Shown: in pieces, positions 44,642-53,812 of the stretch
How positions within the stretch are numbered: position 1 is the stretch's first letter
Layout of the letters: each line of letters begins with the position of its first letter
NCBI GenBank assembly: GCA_024637315.1
Contig: JAGXFH010000060.1
Coordinates: 1-64,000 of the forward strand
DNA length: 64,000 nt
Direction: 5' to 3'
Origin: Brevirhabdus sp.
Lineage (GTDB): Bacteria > Pseudomonadota > Alphaproteobacteria > Rhodobacterales > Rhodobacteraceae
Notes under the pieces: generated by a model
Told to the model about the DNA's origin: nothing
Seen by the model: the letters and a program-made list of their open reading frames with translations, nothing else
Databases searched by the model: none
Position numbers and translations under genes: made by a program

Positions 44642-45438
44642 CAGGCTGTCTGCAGCTCGACACCGGGAGCGTAGGCAATGAAGTACGGGTTCTCGTATCC
44701 GGGCTTGCCGTAGGTCAGAGGCTGATGATCGTCAAACCGAACGACGTGCCCGCCCGCACCCGTCAGAACGGCGTGGCCCGCAGCGGTATCCCATTCCATC
44801 GTCCGGCCAACCCTCGGATAAAGGTCTGCTTCACCAGTCGCCACAAGACAGAACTTCAGGGACGAACCTGCACTCTTGATACCGGCCGTGGAGTACTTTG
44901 AGATGTAATTGTCCGTGGCCTCATCCCGATGAGACTTCGACGCCACGACATCCAGCGAGTCATTTTTTGGCGTGGAAACGCGGATCGGTTTGAGCGGGCC
45001 GGGTTTGTCCTTCGACAGCTCGCCCGTTTCCTCGAAAGAGCGCCCCGTGGCATCCGTGTAGAACAAGCGTCCTTTTGCCGGCGCATAGACGATACCGCGG
45101 ACCGGAACCCCGTTTTCGACATAGGCGATATTGACGGTGAAGTCGCCTCGCCGGAGAACGAACTCTTTGGTTCCGTCCAGCGGATCAACGATGAAAAACC
45201 TGTCGGCACGCGAGGCGTGAGAGGCTGACTGCTCTTCGGTCACCAGTGCGACATCCGGGAAAGCATCACGAAGTCCACGGGAAATCAGCGCGTCCGCGGC
45301 TTCATCCGCTTCTGTAACCGGGCTTTCGTCAGATTTTGACCGCACGTCGAAATCATTCGACTCATAAATCTCCATGATTCGGTCGCCAGCCTCCAGCGCC
45401 AGCTTTCGCGTCACAGTCGCAAGCTTTTCATAATCCAA
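44641..45438 (-). CDS. cysQ: 3'(2'),5'-bisphosphate nucleotidase CysQ
   Basis: A 265-residue magnesium-dependent, lithium-sensitive type phosphatase that dephosphorylates PAP, the by-product of PAPS-using sulfotransferases. Metal-binding motifs are VTEEQSA, FIVDPLDGTKEF and MEWDTAAGHAVL. It starts at TTG 45438 with a strong AAGGAGA seven bases upstream; the only nearby ATG is out of frame. It heads the cysQ-kdsB-GT2 run and diverges from the ABC permease. Location near a tandem sulfotransferase suggests PAP clearance for glycan sulfation in addition to general sulfur assimilation. Confidence 0.94.
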   Translation of the reverse strand: MDYEKLATVTRKLALEAGDRIMEIYESNDFDVRSKSDESPVTEADEAADALISRGLRDAFPDVALVTEEQSASHASRADRFFIVDPLDGTKEFVLRRGDFTVNIAYVENGVPVRGIVYAPAKGRLFYTDATGRSFEETGELSKDKPGPLKPIRVSTPKNDSLDVVASKSHRDEATDNYISKYSTAGIKSAGSSLKFCLVATGEADLYPRVGRTMEWDTAAGHAVLTGAGGHVVRFDDHQPLTYGKPGYENPYFIAYAPGVELQTA

Positions 45439-45445
45439 AAAAACG

Positions 45446-45453
45446 TCTCCTTA
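45446..45453 (-). promoter_or_regulatory. Shine-Dalgarno deciding the TTG start of cysQ
   Basis: TAAGGAGA on the minus strand, seven bases from the TTG at 45438. The nearest ATG (45431) is out of frame, so this site supports a TTG start. Confidence 0.65.
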
Positions 45454-45561
45454 CCACCAGCCGACATCCGCCTAAATTGAATCCTTGATTTGTTGCTCTT
45501 ATGCTTTGCCCGGAATAAAACAGCAAGAAATCCCGCAAGACACCGAGGAAGCGCGCAGAGC

Positions 45562-46383
45562 ATGTTTCAGGCGCCTGTCAGAAAGAGCCAGATCAGCACT
45601 GCAGTCAGCTTGGCGGAGTTGATCTATCACGGTACCGTCCGCGAGTTGCGCAAGTCACATGGCAACGCTGTTGTTGGCCTGCTCATGAACATTCTTCAGT
45701 CGATCATCTTTGTGGCTGCGTTCTACCTGATGTTCGTTGTTCTGGGCATCAAAGGCGCGGCGCTTCGCGGTGACTTCGTGCTGTACATCATGTCTGGGGT
45801 TTTCCTTTTCATGACGCACACGAAGGCGATGGGTGCGGTCGTGAGTTCGGAAGGGCCGGCTTCGGCCATGATGCAACACGGACCGATGAACACGGCCGTC
45901 GCGATCATATCGGCTGCCTTGGCGTCGCTTTATATTCAGTTGCTTTCGGTCGCTGTCATTCTCTTCATCTATCATGCCTACTCGGGGGCCTTTGTTATCG
46001 AGGAACCGGTGGCGGCATTGGGCATACTGCTTCTTGCCTGGCTGACGGGCATTTCGGTCGGTTTGGTTTTTCTTGCCATCAAGCCCTGGTTTCCGGACTT
46101 CGTCGGAGTCGCCACCACGATCTATGCGCGGGCCAACATGATCGCATCCGGCAAGATGTTCGTTGCCAACACCTTGCCGCCCACCATGCTGGCGATGTTC
46201 GACTGGAACCCGCTGTTTCACTGTATCGACCAGATGCGGGGTGTCGTCTTCATAAACTACAATCCGCACAACTCTTCGCTCGAGTATCCGATCTACGCCT
46301 GCATCGCCCTGGTGATGATCGGCTTGATGGGAGAGTTCTACACCCGCAAGAACGCTTCGGCGAGCTGGGGCGCACGGCGCTAG
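45562..46383 (+). CDS. ABC-2 type polysaccharide export permease (KpsM-like)
   Basis: A 273-residue inner-membrane protein with about six hydrophobic helices after a cytoplasmic N-terminus (SLAELIYHGTVRELRKSHGN). The layout and the last segments (FHCIDQMRGVVFINYNPHNSS) resemble permeases exporting capsule, O-antigen or teichoic acid glycans. The ATPase partner (KpsT-like) is not in the window. It diverges from cysQ across 123 bases and its stop overlaps that of alkB. ATG 45562 is preferred to an open frame from 45490. Export of the locus's glycan is an inference from position. Confidence 0.83.
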   Translation: MFQAPVRKSQISTAVSLAELIYHGTVRELRKSHGNAVVGLLMNILQSIIFVAAFYLMFVVLGIKGAALRGDFVLYIMSGVFLFMTHTKAMGAVVSSEGPASAMMQHGPMNTAVAIISAALASLYIQLLSVAVILFIYHAYSGAFVIEEPVAALGILLLAWLTGISVGLVFLAIKPWFPDFVGVATTIYARANMIASGKMFVANTLPPTMLAMFDWNPLFHCIDQMRGVVFINYNPHNSSLEYPIYACIALVMIGLMGEFYTRKNASASWGARR

Positions 46384-47012
46384 TCGACGACGCGCAGGGT
46401 CAGGTTTATTCGACCACCATCCTTGAGCAGCTTTGACGATCCGAACCGAATGCGATCAACGCCATGATGCACAAGGCGAGCGGCACCGCCGATGACGGCG
46501 ACATCGCCCGATTTCAGCCATATACTCTCGGTCTTGCCACCTTTCTCGATGTTTCCGACCCGAAAGAGTCCGTCATCACCGAGCGATATCGACACGACGG
46601 GCCAAGAAAAATCGGCCTCGTCGCGATCCTGGTGCAGGCCCATTCGGGCGCCCTCACCATAAAAATTGATCAGACAGCAATCGGGCCGCCTCTCCAACCC
46701 GGTGAGTGAGTGCCAAAGGTCCAGAATCGGTTGAGGGATTTCCGGCCAGCGCCCGCCCGCCGGATGTCCTGCGATGTACCGATATCCGTGCCGGTCCGAA
46801 AACCATCCATACCTTCCGGCAGATGTCATCTGGACCGACAGTGCCTTGCCAAACCGGGTGCTTGGCGAAAACAGCGGTGCTGACCCGACGACCTGCCGAA
46901 GCAGAAGCATCATCTCTTCCTGCTCGCTCGGGTCCAGCCAACCCTGAAACACCCCGACACCGCGGATTGTCAGGGTGGGCGTGTTCGCGCGTGCGGCCTG
47001 AAATGGGTTCAT
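46380..47012 (-). CDS. alkB: AlkB-type DNA/RNA demethylase
   Basis: A 210-residue Fe(II)/2-oxoglutarate dioxygenase repairing alkylated bases such as 1-methyladenine and 3-methylcytosine. The double-stranded beta-helix carries the iron ligands H and D in LHQDRDEADF and the distal H in RLVHHGVDRI, with 2-oxoglutarate-binding arginine in GRINLTLRV at the very end. LINFYGEGARMGLHQD and VVSISLGDDGLFRVG match AlkB. ATG 47012 was chosen over a start 15 codons earlier. It is divergent from dnaK, sharing a 184-base interval. Confidence 0.92.
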   Translation of the reverse strand: MNPFQAARANTPTLTIRGVGVFQGWLDPSEQEEMMLLLRQVVGSAPLFSPSTRFGKALSVQMTSAGRYGWFSDRHGYRYIAGHPAGGRWPEIPQPILDLWHSLTGLERRPDCCLINFYGEGARMGLHQDRDEADFSWPVVSISLGDDGLFRVGNIEKGGKTESIWLKSGDVAVIGGAARLVHHGVDRIRFGSSKLLKDGGRINLTLRVVD

Positions 47013-47059
47013 CACCCTCGAAAGACTCCATTTTTTGGGATTTCTACGTTCCTGCACGA

Positions 47060-47091
47060 CTTGCAGGCACTACACCCCCTCCTTATATACG
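47060..47091 (+). promoter_or_regulatory. RpoH (sigma-32) heat-shock promoter of dnaK
   Basis: CTTG (47060-47063), 18 bases, then CTTATATACG (47082-47091) matches the alphaproteobacterial sigma-32 consensus CTTG-N17/18-CYTATNTNNG at every fixed position. It lies about 105 bases before the dnaK ATG on the same strand. No CIRCE element is seen, so heat induction is likely RpoH-driven. Confidence 0.8.
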
Positions 47092-47196
47092 CCCAGAAGC
47101 CGGCTTGGGTACGTACCAAGCCGAAATTTTGGGATCGGAAGCGGGTGCCGCATCGGGCCCTATTCCACGTAATCGCCTAAGAGAAGGATTTTGAAT

Positions 47197-49110
47197 ATGG
47201 CCAAAGTCATCGGTATCGACCTCGGGACCACGAACTCTTGTGTTGCTATCATGGACGGCTCGCAGCCGCGGGTTATCGAAAACGCCGAGGGGTCACGCAC
47301 TACCCCCTCTGTCGTCGGCTTCACCGAGGGTGAACGGCTGGTCGGCCAGCCCGCCAAGCGTCAGGCTGTCACCAACCCGGAGAACACCGTCTTTGCCGTA
47401 AAGCGCCTGATCGGTCGCCGCACCGACGACGCGGAAGTCGAGAAGGACAAGAAACTTGTCCCCTACAATATCATCGATGGCGGCAATGGTGACGCGTGGG
47501 TCGAAGTGCGCGGCGAAAAGTACAGCCCCAGCCAGATCTCGGCCTTCATCCTGCAGAAGATGAAGGAAACCGCCGAAAGCTATCTGGGGGAAAAGGTCGA
47601 GCAGGCGGTCATAACCGTCCCCGCTTACTTCAATGACGCTCAGCGCCAGGCGACCAAGGATGCCGGCAAGATCGCCGGTCTCGAAGTCCTGCGGATCATC
47701 AACGAACCGACCGCGGCGGCGCTTGCCTACGGTCTGGACAAGAAAGAAGCCAAAACGATCGCGGTCTATGACCTCGGCGGCGGTACTTTTGACATCACGA
47801 TCCTGGAAATCGACGATGGCCTGTTCGAGGTCAAGTCGACCAACGGCGACACCTTCCTGGGTGGCGAAGACTTCGACATGCGGATCGTCAACTACCTGGC
47901 CGACGAGTTCAAGAAAGAGAACGGCGTTGATCTGACCAAGGACAAGATGGCCCTTCAGCGTCTGAAGGAGGCTGCCGAAAAGGCCAAGATCGAACTTTCG
48001 TCCAGTCAGCAGACCGAGATCAACCAGCCGTTCATCTCGATGGATAAGAACACCGGCCAGCCGCTGCACATGGTCATGAAACTGACCCGCGCCAAGCTGG
48101 AAAGCCTTGTAGGCGACCTGATCAAGAACTCGATCGCGCCGTGCAAGGCCGCGCTGAAGGATGCCGGGCTTTCGACCAACGACATCGACGAGGTGGTTCT
48201 GGTCGGCGGTATGACCCGGATGCCGAAAGTCGTCGAAGAAGTGACGAAGTTCTTCGGCAAGGAGCCGCACAAGGGTGTGAACCCCGACGAAGTCGTCGCA
48301 CTGGGTGCTGCCATTCAGGCCGGCGTTCTGCAAGGCGACGTCAAGGACGTGGTGCTGCTCGACGTGACGCCTTTGTCGCTGGGGATCGAAACGCTGGGTG
48401 GCGTGTTCACCCGCCTGATCGACCGCAACACGACGATCCCGACCAAGAAAAGCCAGATCTTCTCGACCGCCGAGGACAACCAGAACGCTGTGACGATCCG
48501 GGTGTTCCAGGGTGAACGTGAAATGGCCAGCGACAACAAGATGCTCGGTCAGTTCAATCTGGAAGACATCCCGCCCACTCCGCGCGGCATGCCGCAGATC
48601 GAGGTGACGTTCGATATCGACGCCAACGGCATCGTGTCTGTCAGCGCCAAGGATAAGGGCACCGGCAAGGAGCAGAACATCACGATCCAGGCGTCGGGCG
48701 GTTTGTCGGACGACGAGATCCAGAAGATGGTCAAGGATGCCGAGGCCAATGCCGAGGCCGACAAGGAGCGTCGTGAACTCGTTGAGGCGCGGAATCAAGC
48801 CGAGAGCCTTATTCACTCGACCGAGAAGTCGATGGAAGAGCACTCTGACAAGGTCGATCCGACCACGATCGAGGCCATCGAACTGGCCATCGCCGCGCTC
48901 AAGGACGAACTGGAAAACGACAATGTCGGCAAGATCAAGTCCGGCATACAGAACGTCACCGAAGCGGCAATGAAACTGGGTGAGGCCATCTACAAGGCAC
49001 AGCAATCCGAGGCCAGCGGCGACAAGGATGAGGAAGACGCACCGCGTAGTGTGGATGACGACATCGTCGATGCCGACTTCGAGGACCTCGACGACAGCAA
49101 GCGTTCGTAA
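47197..49110 (+). CDS. dnaK: Chaperone DnaK (Hsp70)
   Basis: A 637-residue ATP-dependent chaperone. The nucleotide-binding domain shows [47 protein letters not shown] and [13 protein letters not shown]; the substrate domain starts near residue 390 with [16 protein letters not shown], and the C-terminus is acidic ending [20 protein letters not shown] eight bases before ATG 47197 sets the start; an upstream TTG is not used. It is followed by dnaJ after 72 bases. Transcription is probably from the RpoH promoter at 47060-47091. Confidence 0.98.
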   Translation: MAKVIGIDLGTTNSCVAIMDGSQPRVIENAEGSRTTPSVVGFTEGERLVGQPAKRQAVTNPENTVFAVKRLIGRRTDDAEVEKDKKLVPYNIIDGGNGDAWVEVRGEKYSPSQISAFILQKMKETAESYLGEKVEQAVITVPAYFNDAQRQATKDAGKIAGLEVLRIINEPTAAALAYGLDKKEAKTIAVYDLGGGTFDITILEIDDGLFEVKSTNGDTFLGGEDFDMRIVNYLADEFKKENGVDLTKDKMALQRLKEAAEKAKIELSSSQQTEINQPFISMDKNTGQPLHMVMKLTRAKLESLVGDLIKNSIAPCKAALKDAGLSTNDIDEVVLVGGMTRMPKVVEEVTKFFGKEPHKGVNPDEVVALGAAIQAGVLQGDVKDVVLLDVTPLSLGIETLGGVFTRLIDRNTTIPTKKSQIFSTAEDNQNAVTIRVFQGEREMASDNKMLGQFNLEDIPPTPRGMPQIEVTFDIDANGIVSVSAKDKGTGKEQNITIQASGGLSDDEIQKMVKDAEANAEADKERRELVEARNQAESLIHSTEKSMEEHSDKVDPTTIEAIELAIAALKDELENDNVGKIKSGIQNVTEAAMKLGEAIYKAQQSEASGDKDEEDAPRSVDDDIVDADFEDLDDSKRS

Positions 49111-49182
49111 AGAGCGATCGGGACAATCGGGCCAGCCTGGGACCTCCGGGCTGGCCATCGCATTCCCGGAAGGTGATATCGG

Positions 49183-50322
49183 ATGGCAAAGCGCGATTAT
49201 TACGAGGTTCTGGGCGTCGGCAAGGCTGCGTCGGCCGACGAGTTGAAGAAGGCCTATCGCCAGAAGGCCAAGGAACTGCACCCGGACCGCAACGGCGACA
49301 ATCCCAAGGCGGAAGAGCAGTTCAAGGAAGTGAACGAAGCCTACGAGGCGCTGAAGGATCCGAACAAGAAGGCTGCCTATGATCGCTTTGGCCATGCCGC
49401 CTTTGACGGCGGCATGAGCGCGCGGCAAGGGGGCTTCAGTGGCGGGCAGGGTGATTTTGCCAGTGCCTTTTCGGATGTCTTTGATGATCTCTTCGGTGAT
49501 TTCATGGGCGGGCAGCGCGGCGGTCGGCAGCGCGCCGCGCGTGGCTCTGACCTGCGCTACAATCTGCGCGTGACGCTTGAAGATGCCTACACGGGCAGCG
49601 AGAAGACGATCAGCGTTCCCACCGCCGTCGCCTGCGGGGGCTGCAACGGAACCGGTGCCGAAAGCGGCGCGGAACCTCAGACCTGTCCGACCTGTGCGGG
49701 CATGGGAAAGGTGCGCGCGCAGCAAGGTTTCTTCACGGTCGAGCGTACCTGCCCGACCTGCTCCGGCATGGGCCAGATCGTCAAGAATCCCTGCAAGAAA
49801 TGTGGCGGCGCGGGTCGCGTCGAAAAGGAACGCTCGCTTTCGATCAACATCCCCGCCGGCGTTGAAACCGGCACCAAGATCCGGCTTGCCGGTGAAGGCG
49901 AGGCCGGTTTGCGTGGTGGCCCGACCGGCGATCTGTACATCTTCATGGAGGTGCAGGCACATCCGCTGTTCGAGCGCGAGGGTCCGCATCTCTTTTGCCG
50001 GGTACCTGTCAGCATGGCCTCGGCCGCCCTCGGTGGCGATATCGAGGTGCCGACGATAGACGGCGGCCGCAGCCGCGTTAAGATCCCGGCGGGCAGCCAG
50101 TCGGGTCGGCAGATGCGCCTGCGCGGCAAGGGCATGCCTGTGCTACGTGGCGGCGGACATGGCGACATGCTGATCGAATTGGCGGTGGAAACACCGGTCA
50201 ACCTGACATCCCGCCAGAAGGAAATGCTGCGCGAGTTCGACAATCTGAGCGAGGACAACAACCCCGAAAGCTCAAGCTTTTTCTCGAAGGTCCGCAGTTT
50301 CTGGGACAGCATGAAAAGCTGA
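49183..50322 (+). CDS. dnaJ: Co-chaperone DnaJ (Hsp40)
   Basis: A 379-residue type I J-protein stimulating DnaK ATPase. The J domain (1-70) has the HPD motif in ELHPDRNGDN; a Gly/Phe-rich linker follows (about 75-125); four zinc-binding repeats are CGGCNGTG, CPTCAGMG, CPTCSGMG and CKKCGGAG (about 145-215); the C-terminal substrate-binding part includes VSMASAALGGDIEVPT. Classic dnaK-dnaJ order. After it a long-armed inverted repeat (50344-50389) may act as a 3' end. Confidence 0.97.
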   Translation: MAKRDYYEVLGVGKAASADELKKAYRQKAKELHPDRNGDNPKAEEQFKEVNEAYEALKDPNKKAAYDRFGHAAFDGGMSARQGGFSGGQGDFASAFSDVFDDLFGDFMGGQRGGRQRAARGSDLRYNLRVTLEDAYTGSEKTISVPTAVACGGCNGTGAESGAEPQTCPTCAGMGKVRAQQGFFTVERTCPTCSGMGQIVKNPCKKCGGAGRVEKERSLSINIPAGVETGTKIRLAGEGEAGLRGGPTGDLYIFMEVQAHPLFEREGPHLFCRVPVSMASAALGGDIEVPTIDGGRSRVKIPAGSQSGRQMRLRGKGMPVLRGGGHGDMLIELAVETPVNLTSRQKEMLREFDNLSEDNNPESSSFFSKVRSFWDSMKS

Positions 50323-50343
50323 AGCGTATCGGCAAAAGGCTGT

Positions 50344-50389
50344 ATCGGAAATTCGCTGCCACTCGCTGCGCTCGAACACGAATTCCGAT
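50344..50389 (+). repeat. Inverted repeat downstream of dnaJ
   Basis: ATCGGAAATTCG (50344-50355) pairs with CGAATTCCGAT (50379-50389) except for one bulged base, enclosing 23 bases. No T tract follows immediately (GCTTTCTG), so it is not a standard intrinsic terminator; it could stabilise the dnaKJ transcript end. Confidence 0.5.
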
Positions 50390-50467
50390 GCTTTCTGTCC
50401 TAAGTATTTCTTGAAACGCTGCAGCGGCGTTAACCTATAATTAGCCGGTCTGGTGGAGCGTCATTGC

Positions 50468-51232
50468 ATGACTTCGCCACGCCAATCCAGCTTCGCGGAA
50501 ATGCCGCAGTCCTTGTTCGATGCTGACGAGGTCGTCGAACCTGCTGGTGCCAGCAAACAACTGTCTTACCTGCACGATCACCGCAAACGCCTGCGCGCAC
50601 GCTTCATGGAAGGCGGGGCGCAGGCCATGCCCGATTACGAACTGCTGGAACTGGTGCTGTTCCGCGCCATCCCCCGGCAGGACGTGAAACCACTGGCACG
50701 CCGTTTGATGGAAACGTTCGGCGACTTCAACAGGGTGCTCTCGGCGCCGTCTGACCGGTTGGCTTCGGTACAAGGTGTCGGCAGCGCCGTGATACTGGAA
50801 CTCAAGATCGTCGAAGCTGCCGCGCACCGTCTGGCGCGGGCGCGCGTCATGCGCAAGCACGTGATTTCCAGCTGGGATGCGGTCCTGGATTACTGTCACA
50901 CCACGATGGCGCATCGAGAGACCGAGCAGTTTCGAATCCTGTTTCTCGATCGAAAGAACGTGCTGATCGCGGATGAAGAGCAGGCCCGCGGCACCGTTGA
51001 TCACGTGCCCGTCTATCCACGCGAGGTGGTCAAGCGGGCGCTGGAGTTGAACGCCTCGGCGCTCATACTGGTGCACAACCACCCGTCCGGCGATCCGACC
51101 CCGTCAGAGGCTGATATCAGCATGACAGCGCAGATCAACGCCGCCGCCCAGGCACTGGGACTGACGCTGCACGACCATCTCATCATCGGTAAATCACAGG
51201 AACTCAGCTTTCGGTCCGCCGGCCATCTGTGA
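50468..51232 (+). CDS. radC: RadC family JAB/MPN-domain protein
   Basis: A 254-residue protein. The N-terminal helix-hairpin-helix-like part (about 20-110) contains [19 protein letters not shown] and [11 protein letters not shown]; the C-terminal JAMM-type metal-binding domain has [16 protein letters not shown] with the HxH and the distal Asp, and ends [11 protein letters not shown]. Historically linked to DNA repair, its true role is unresolved. ATG 50468 is ten bases after GGAG; GTG 50453 is possible. Its stop lies three bases from that of the convergent OmpA-type gene. Confidence 0.93.
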   Translation: MTSPRQSSFAEMPQSLFDADEVVEPAGASKQLSYLHDHRKRLRARFMEGGAQAMPDYELLELVLFRAIPRQDVKPLARRLMETFGDFNRVLSAPSDRLASVQGVGSAVILELKIVEAAAHRLARARVMRKHVISSWDAVLDYCHTTMAHRETEQFRILFLDRKNVLIADEEQARGTVDHVPVYPREVVKRALELNASALILVHNHPSGDPTPSEADISMTAQINAAAQALGLTLHDHLIIGKSQELSFRSAGHL

Positions 51233-51235
51233 CGG

Positions 51236-52789
51236 TCAGCGCACCCAGACCTCCACCCGCCGATTGATGCCACGGCCCCAGTCTGTATCGTCGCAGGCCA
51301 TCGGCATGGATGCACCATATCCAAGCACGTCCAGACGGGTTCGTGAAAGATCCGCCGTAGCCGCCTGTTTGATAAGGTCGTCCCGGACTGCGTTTGCTCG
51401 CATCATTGACAGCTTGCGATTGGCATCAGCGGCGCCCTCACCGTCGCTGAAGCCGACGAAGATCAGCGTTCGCCCGTCATAAAGGCCGGCTTCGATGGCC
51501 TGGGCCAACAACCCGACGTTCGAGCGCGATTGTCCATCATAAACAGCCGATCCCCCATCAAACCGGAAACTGATCGAGAGCCGGTTGAACCCGTCAAGCG
51601 CCGTCATCATGTCCTGCAACACGCCCAAATCACCCGGCCCCGCCGCGCGGATTGCGTTCGACAATCGGTTTCCCTGGTTCTTGATCGGGGTCTCCGTTAG
51701 GGCCTGATCCACAAAACCAGCGCGCCGAATCGCGAATTGCGCCGCGGGCGACCGTGTAAATCGCAGAAAATCGCGCCCGACCGCTGGGAGGCGGCGTTGC
51801 GGCACGTAAAGGAACAGCGGTGTGGTCAGCGGATAGTCCTCTGCCTTTACCGCATCCGCGATCGCTGTCGAAATGTACCCACAGTTGTCGACCAGCGGCA
51901 GCGGTCTTGTTCCGCCAAGCTCCGATAGTGTCGTGATGCCCAGAGAGAAGGGATCCTTGGCAACGATATCGACCAGGTCTGCCAGTGGATCGTGGCGCTG
52001 CGACTCTTGCACGGCCAGGACGGCATTGCCGGCAAGTCGTTGAGCAACAACCGTGGCGAGCGCGGAGCCGGGAGCCGGCATTTGAAGGAAAATCGGAGCC
52101 TCGACGCCCCCAAGATCCTGCCAGTTTGTTAACTCTGCAGTAACAATTTTCGATAGGTCAGCCAGCGAGACGCCCCTCACCGGATTCTCGGGTGCAACAA
52201 CCGGTACGATCGCGTCCAATGCCAGAACGCGGGATTGATTGTGCGCATCCAGTCTGCCTATGCCAGCCTCGAGGCCGGCCATGACTTCGTTTGTGGCCAC
52301 CTCGCGCAGCGACAGCGCCATGTCGGCTTCTTCAGCCACCAGATCCGCGAAGGCTTCGTCGCTGGACTTGGTTCGGACGATGAAGCGAGAGGATTCTCGA
52401 CCAGAGGCGGTTTCGATCAGCGCATAGGTGAAGTTCCCGTCATCCGTCACCCGGCGCAGGGCGCTGTAGCCCTGCCGCTCTGCAAATGTCTCTATCAGAA
52501 CCGGCATCAATCGTTGAGTGATCTGCGCTTCGCCGAAGATCCGGATCTCGGCAATATATGCCGTGAGATCAGGACAGGCAGGGCCAGAGCAGACGACGCC
52601 GCTGCCGTCGACTGTCAGTACGCCGTAAGTCGAATCGACGCGGTAGAATTCGCCATCATAGCCGACAAGAGCGCCACTGATCGTTACCGATCCATCGCGC
52701 GAAGTAAGCGTCACATCCTGCGCGACAACCGTCACCGACTGCAACAAGAACAAGAGCACGGCCCAAAAGGCCGTACGGCAAGCCAGCAT
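51236..52789 (-). CDS. Phosphate-binding-protein-like / OmpA-domain periplasmic protein
   Basis: A 517-residue secreted protein with a signal peptide (about 1-23, ending VVAQ). A short beta domain (24-80) is followed by a PstS-like substrate-binding domain (about 82-375, IRIFGEAQITQRLMPVLIETF, SLADLSKIVTAELTNWQDLG) and a C-terminal OmpA peptidoglycan-binding domain (about 400-517, LIFVGFSDGEGAADANRKLS, RTRLDVLGYGASMPM, NRRVEVWV). The ligand may be phosphate or another anion; the OmpA domain would tether it to the wall. No pst transporter genes are near. It is 21 bases downstream of the gene at 52811. Confidence 0.87.
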   Translation of the reverse strand: MLACRTAFWAVLLFLLQSVTVVAQDVTLTSRDGSVTISGALVGYDGEFYRVDSTYGVLTVDGSGVVCSGPACPDLTAYIAEIRIFGEAQITQRLMPVLIETFAERQGYSALRRVTDDGNFTYALIETASGRESSRFIVRTKSSDEAFADLVAEEADMALSLREVATNEVMAGLEAGIGRLDAHNQSRVLALDAIVPVVAPENPVRGVSLADLSKIVTAELTNWQDLGGVEAPIFLQMPAPGSALATVVAQRLAGNAVLAVQESQRHDPLADLVDIVAKDPFSLGITTLSELGGTRPLPLVDNCGYISTAIADAVKAEDYPLTTPLFLYVPQRRLPAVGRDFLRFTRSPAAQFAIRRAGFVDQALTETPIKNQGNRLSNAIRAAGPGDLGVLQDMMTALDGFNRLSISFRFDGGSAVYDGQSRSNVGLLAQAIEAGLYDGRTLIFVGFSDGEGAADANRKLSMMRANAVRDDLIKQAATADLSRTRLDVLGYGASMPMACDDTDWGRGINRRVEVWVR

Positions 52790-52810
52790 CCGCGCCCCCG
52801 TGCGTGTCGA

Positions 52811-53812
52811 TCAGTTCCGGGCGATCTTCATGTCTTGAAGAAGGTTTTTCAACACCAGAAAGCCACCCGCCGTATCGCAATCGGGCATGGCAAGCTCTAG
52901 CGCGACTTCGCGCATCTGCCCGTCAGCCCCGACTTCGATGGTGTTTCCGACCACAACCTTACCACAGGTCTGATCCGTCACGGCCGCCTCGACGATCATC
53001 CGAACCACGCCGTCCTTTGTCATCCGATCGGCAGGAAACGAATAAACCTCGGCCAGTTCCGGGTTCAACACATCTGGATTGCCAAGCTGGGTCAGAAATC
53101 CGCCCAGCGCTTGCACCCCATGCTCGGGGCTCCGCGGGGCACCAGCCCAAACCTCGCCGGCGTCGCCGTAGTCAGCGCCGAACTCGAATGCACGGACATG
53201 CAGGCCCGGCTGGCCGTCCCAGACAAGCACCGAACGATTGTAGCCATCCACCGTCAGAACCAGCGCCTTCGTACTGATCCGATCGCCTCCCTCGAACGTG
53301 ACATCGACCTTGGCCTCTTTCTGAAGCGCCGGAACCGATACCGAATAGTTGCCGTCAGAATCTGTAACATCGGCGAAGGAAAGCGGGCCGTGCTGCACCG
53401 TGATGCGAGAGTTGCCGTTGCAGGGCGTGGTCAATTGCACGTCGATCATGGCTCCGGGCGCAGGATTGGCAGTCAATACAGGTTTGCACGCTATCTCGAA
53501 CGGCGTCGGTGTGCTGGCATCGGAAAGGACAGGTGCCTGAAAGCCAGAGTCGAGCGCGGCCAGGCGGCGGGTGTGAATGATCGACCTGCCAGTCCCAAGA
53601 TCCGGAACGGCGATATCGGCCGGCAGTTCAGGCAGGGCCGCCTTCACCTCGTCCACGGCTTCTTCCGCCGGTGCCGAAACAGAGGGGTTTGCCTTCTCGG
53701 CCGGGCCGGCCAGGCGGGCTGCAACTGAACCGCCGTTCTGCATAAGATAGCCGGTTCCGAATGCGACCGCCAAAGTCAGGCCAGCGGTGGCAAGTCTGCG
53801 TCTGTCTATCAT
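52811..53812 (-). CDS. Conserved exported protein of unknown function
   Basis: A 333-residue protein starting MIDRRRLATAGLTLAVAFGTGYLMQ, a signal or membrane-anchor sequence. An Ala/Pro/Glu-rich linker follows (about 35-75), then a beta-rich region including CKPVLTANPAPGAMIDVQL and GPLSFADVTDSDGNYSVSVP (carboxypeptidase-regulatory-like or bacterial Ig-like), and a C-terminal cysteine-containing part (DQTCGKVVVGNTIEVG). Homologues next to secA in Rhodobacterales are, as I recall, sometimes labelled translocase, but nothing in the sequence supports that. ATG 53812 is chosen; GGGGGA lies seven bases before it. Probably in an operon with the PstS/OmpA gene. Confidence 0.75.
   Translation of the reverse strand: MIDRRRLATAGLTLAVAFGTGYLMQNGGSVAARLAGPAEKANPSVSAPAEEAVDEVKAALPELPADIAVPDLGTGRSIIHTRRLAALDSGFQAPVLSDASTPTPFEIACKPVLTANPAPGAMIDVQLTTPCNGNSRITVQHGPLSFADVTDSDGNYSVSVPALQKEAKVDVTFEGGDRISTKALVLTVDGYNRSVLVWDGQPGLHVRAFEFGADYGDAGEVWAGAPRSPEHGVQALGGFLTQLGNPDVLNPELAEVYSFPADRMTKDGVVRMIVEAAVTDQTCGKVVVGNTIEVGADGQMREVALELAMPDCDTAGGFLVLKNLLQDMKIARN

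Noticed and set aside
52811-53812. Calling this protein a translocase because it neighbours secA
   Set aside because: It has a signal peptide and beta-rich regions but no translocase domain; the label would come from location only.
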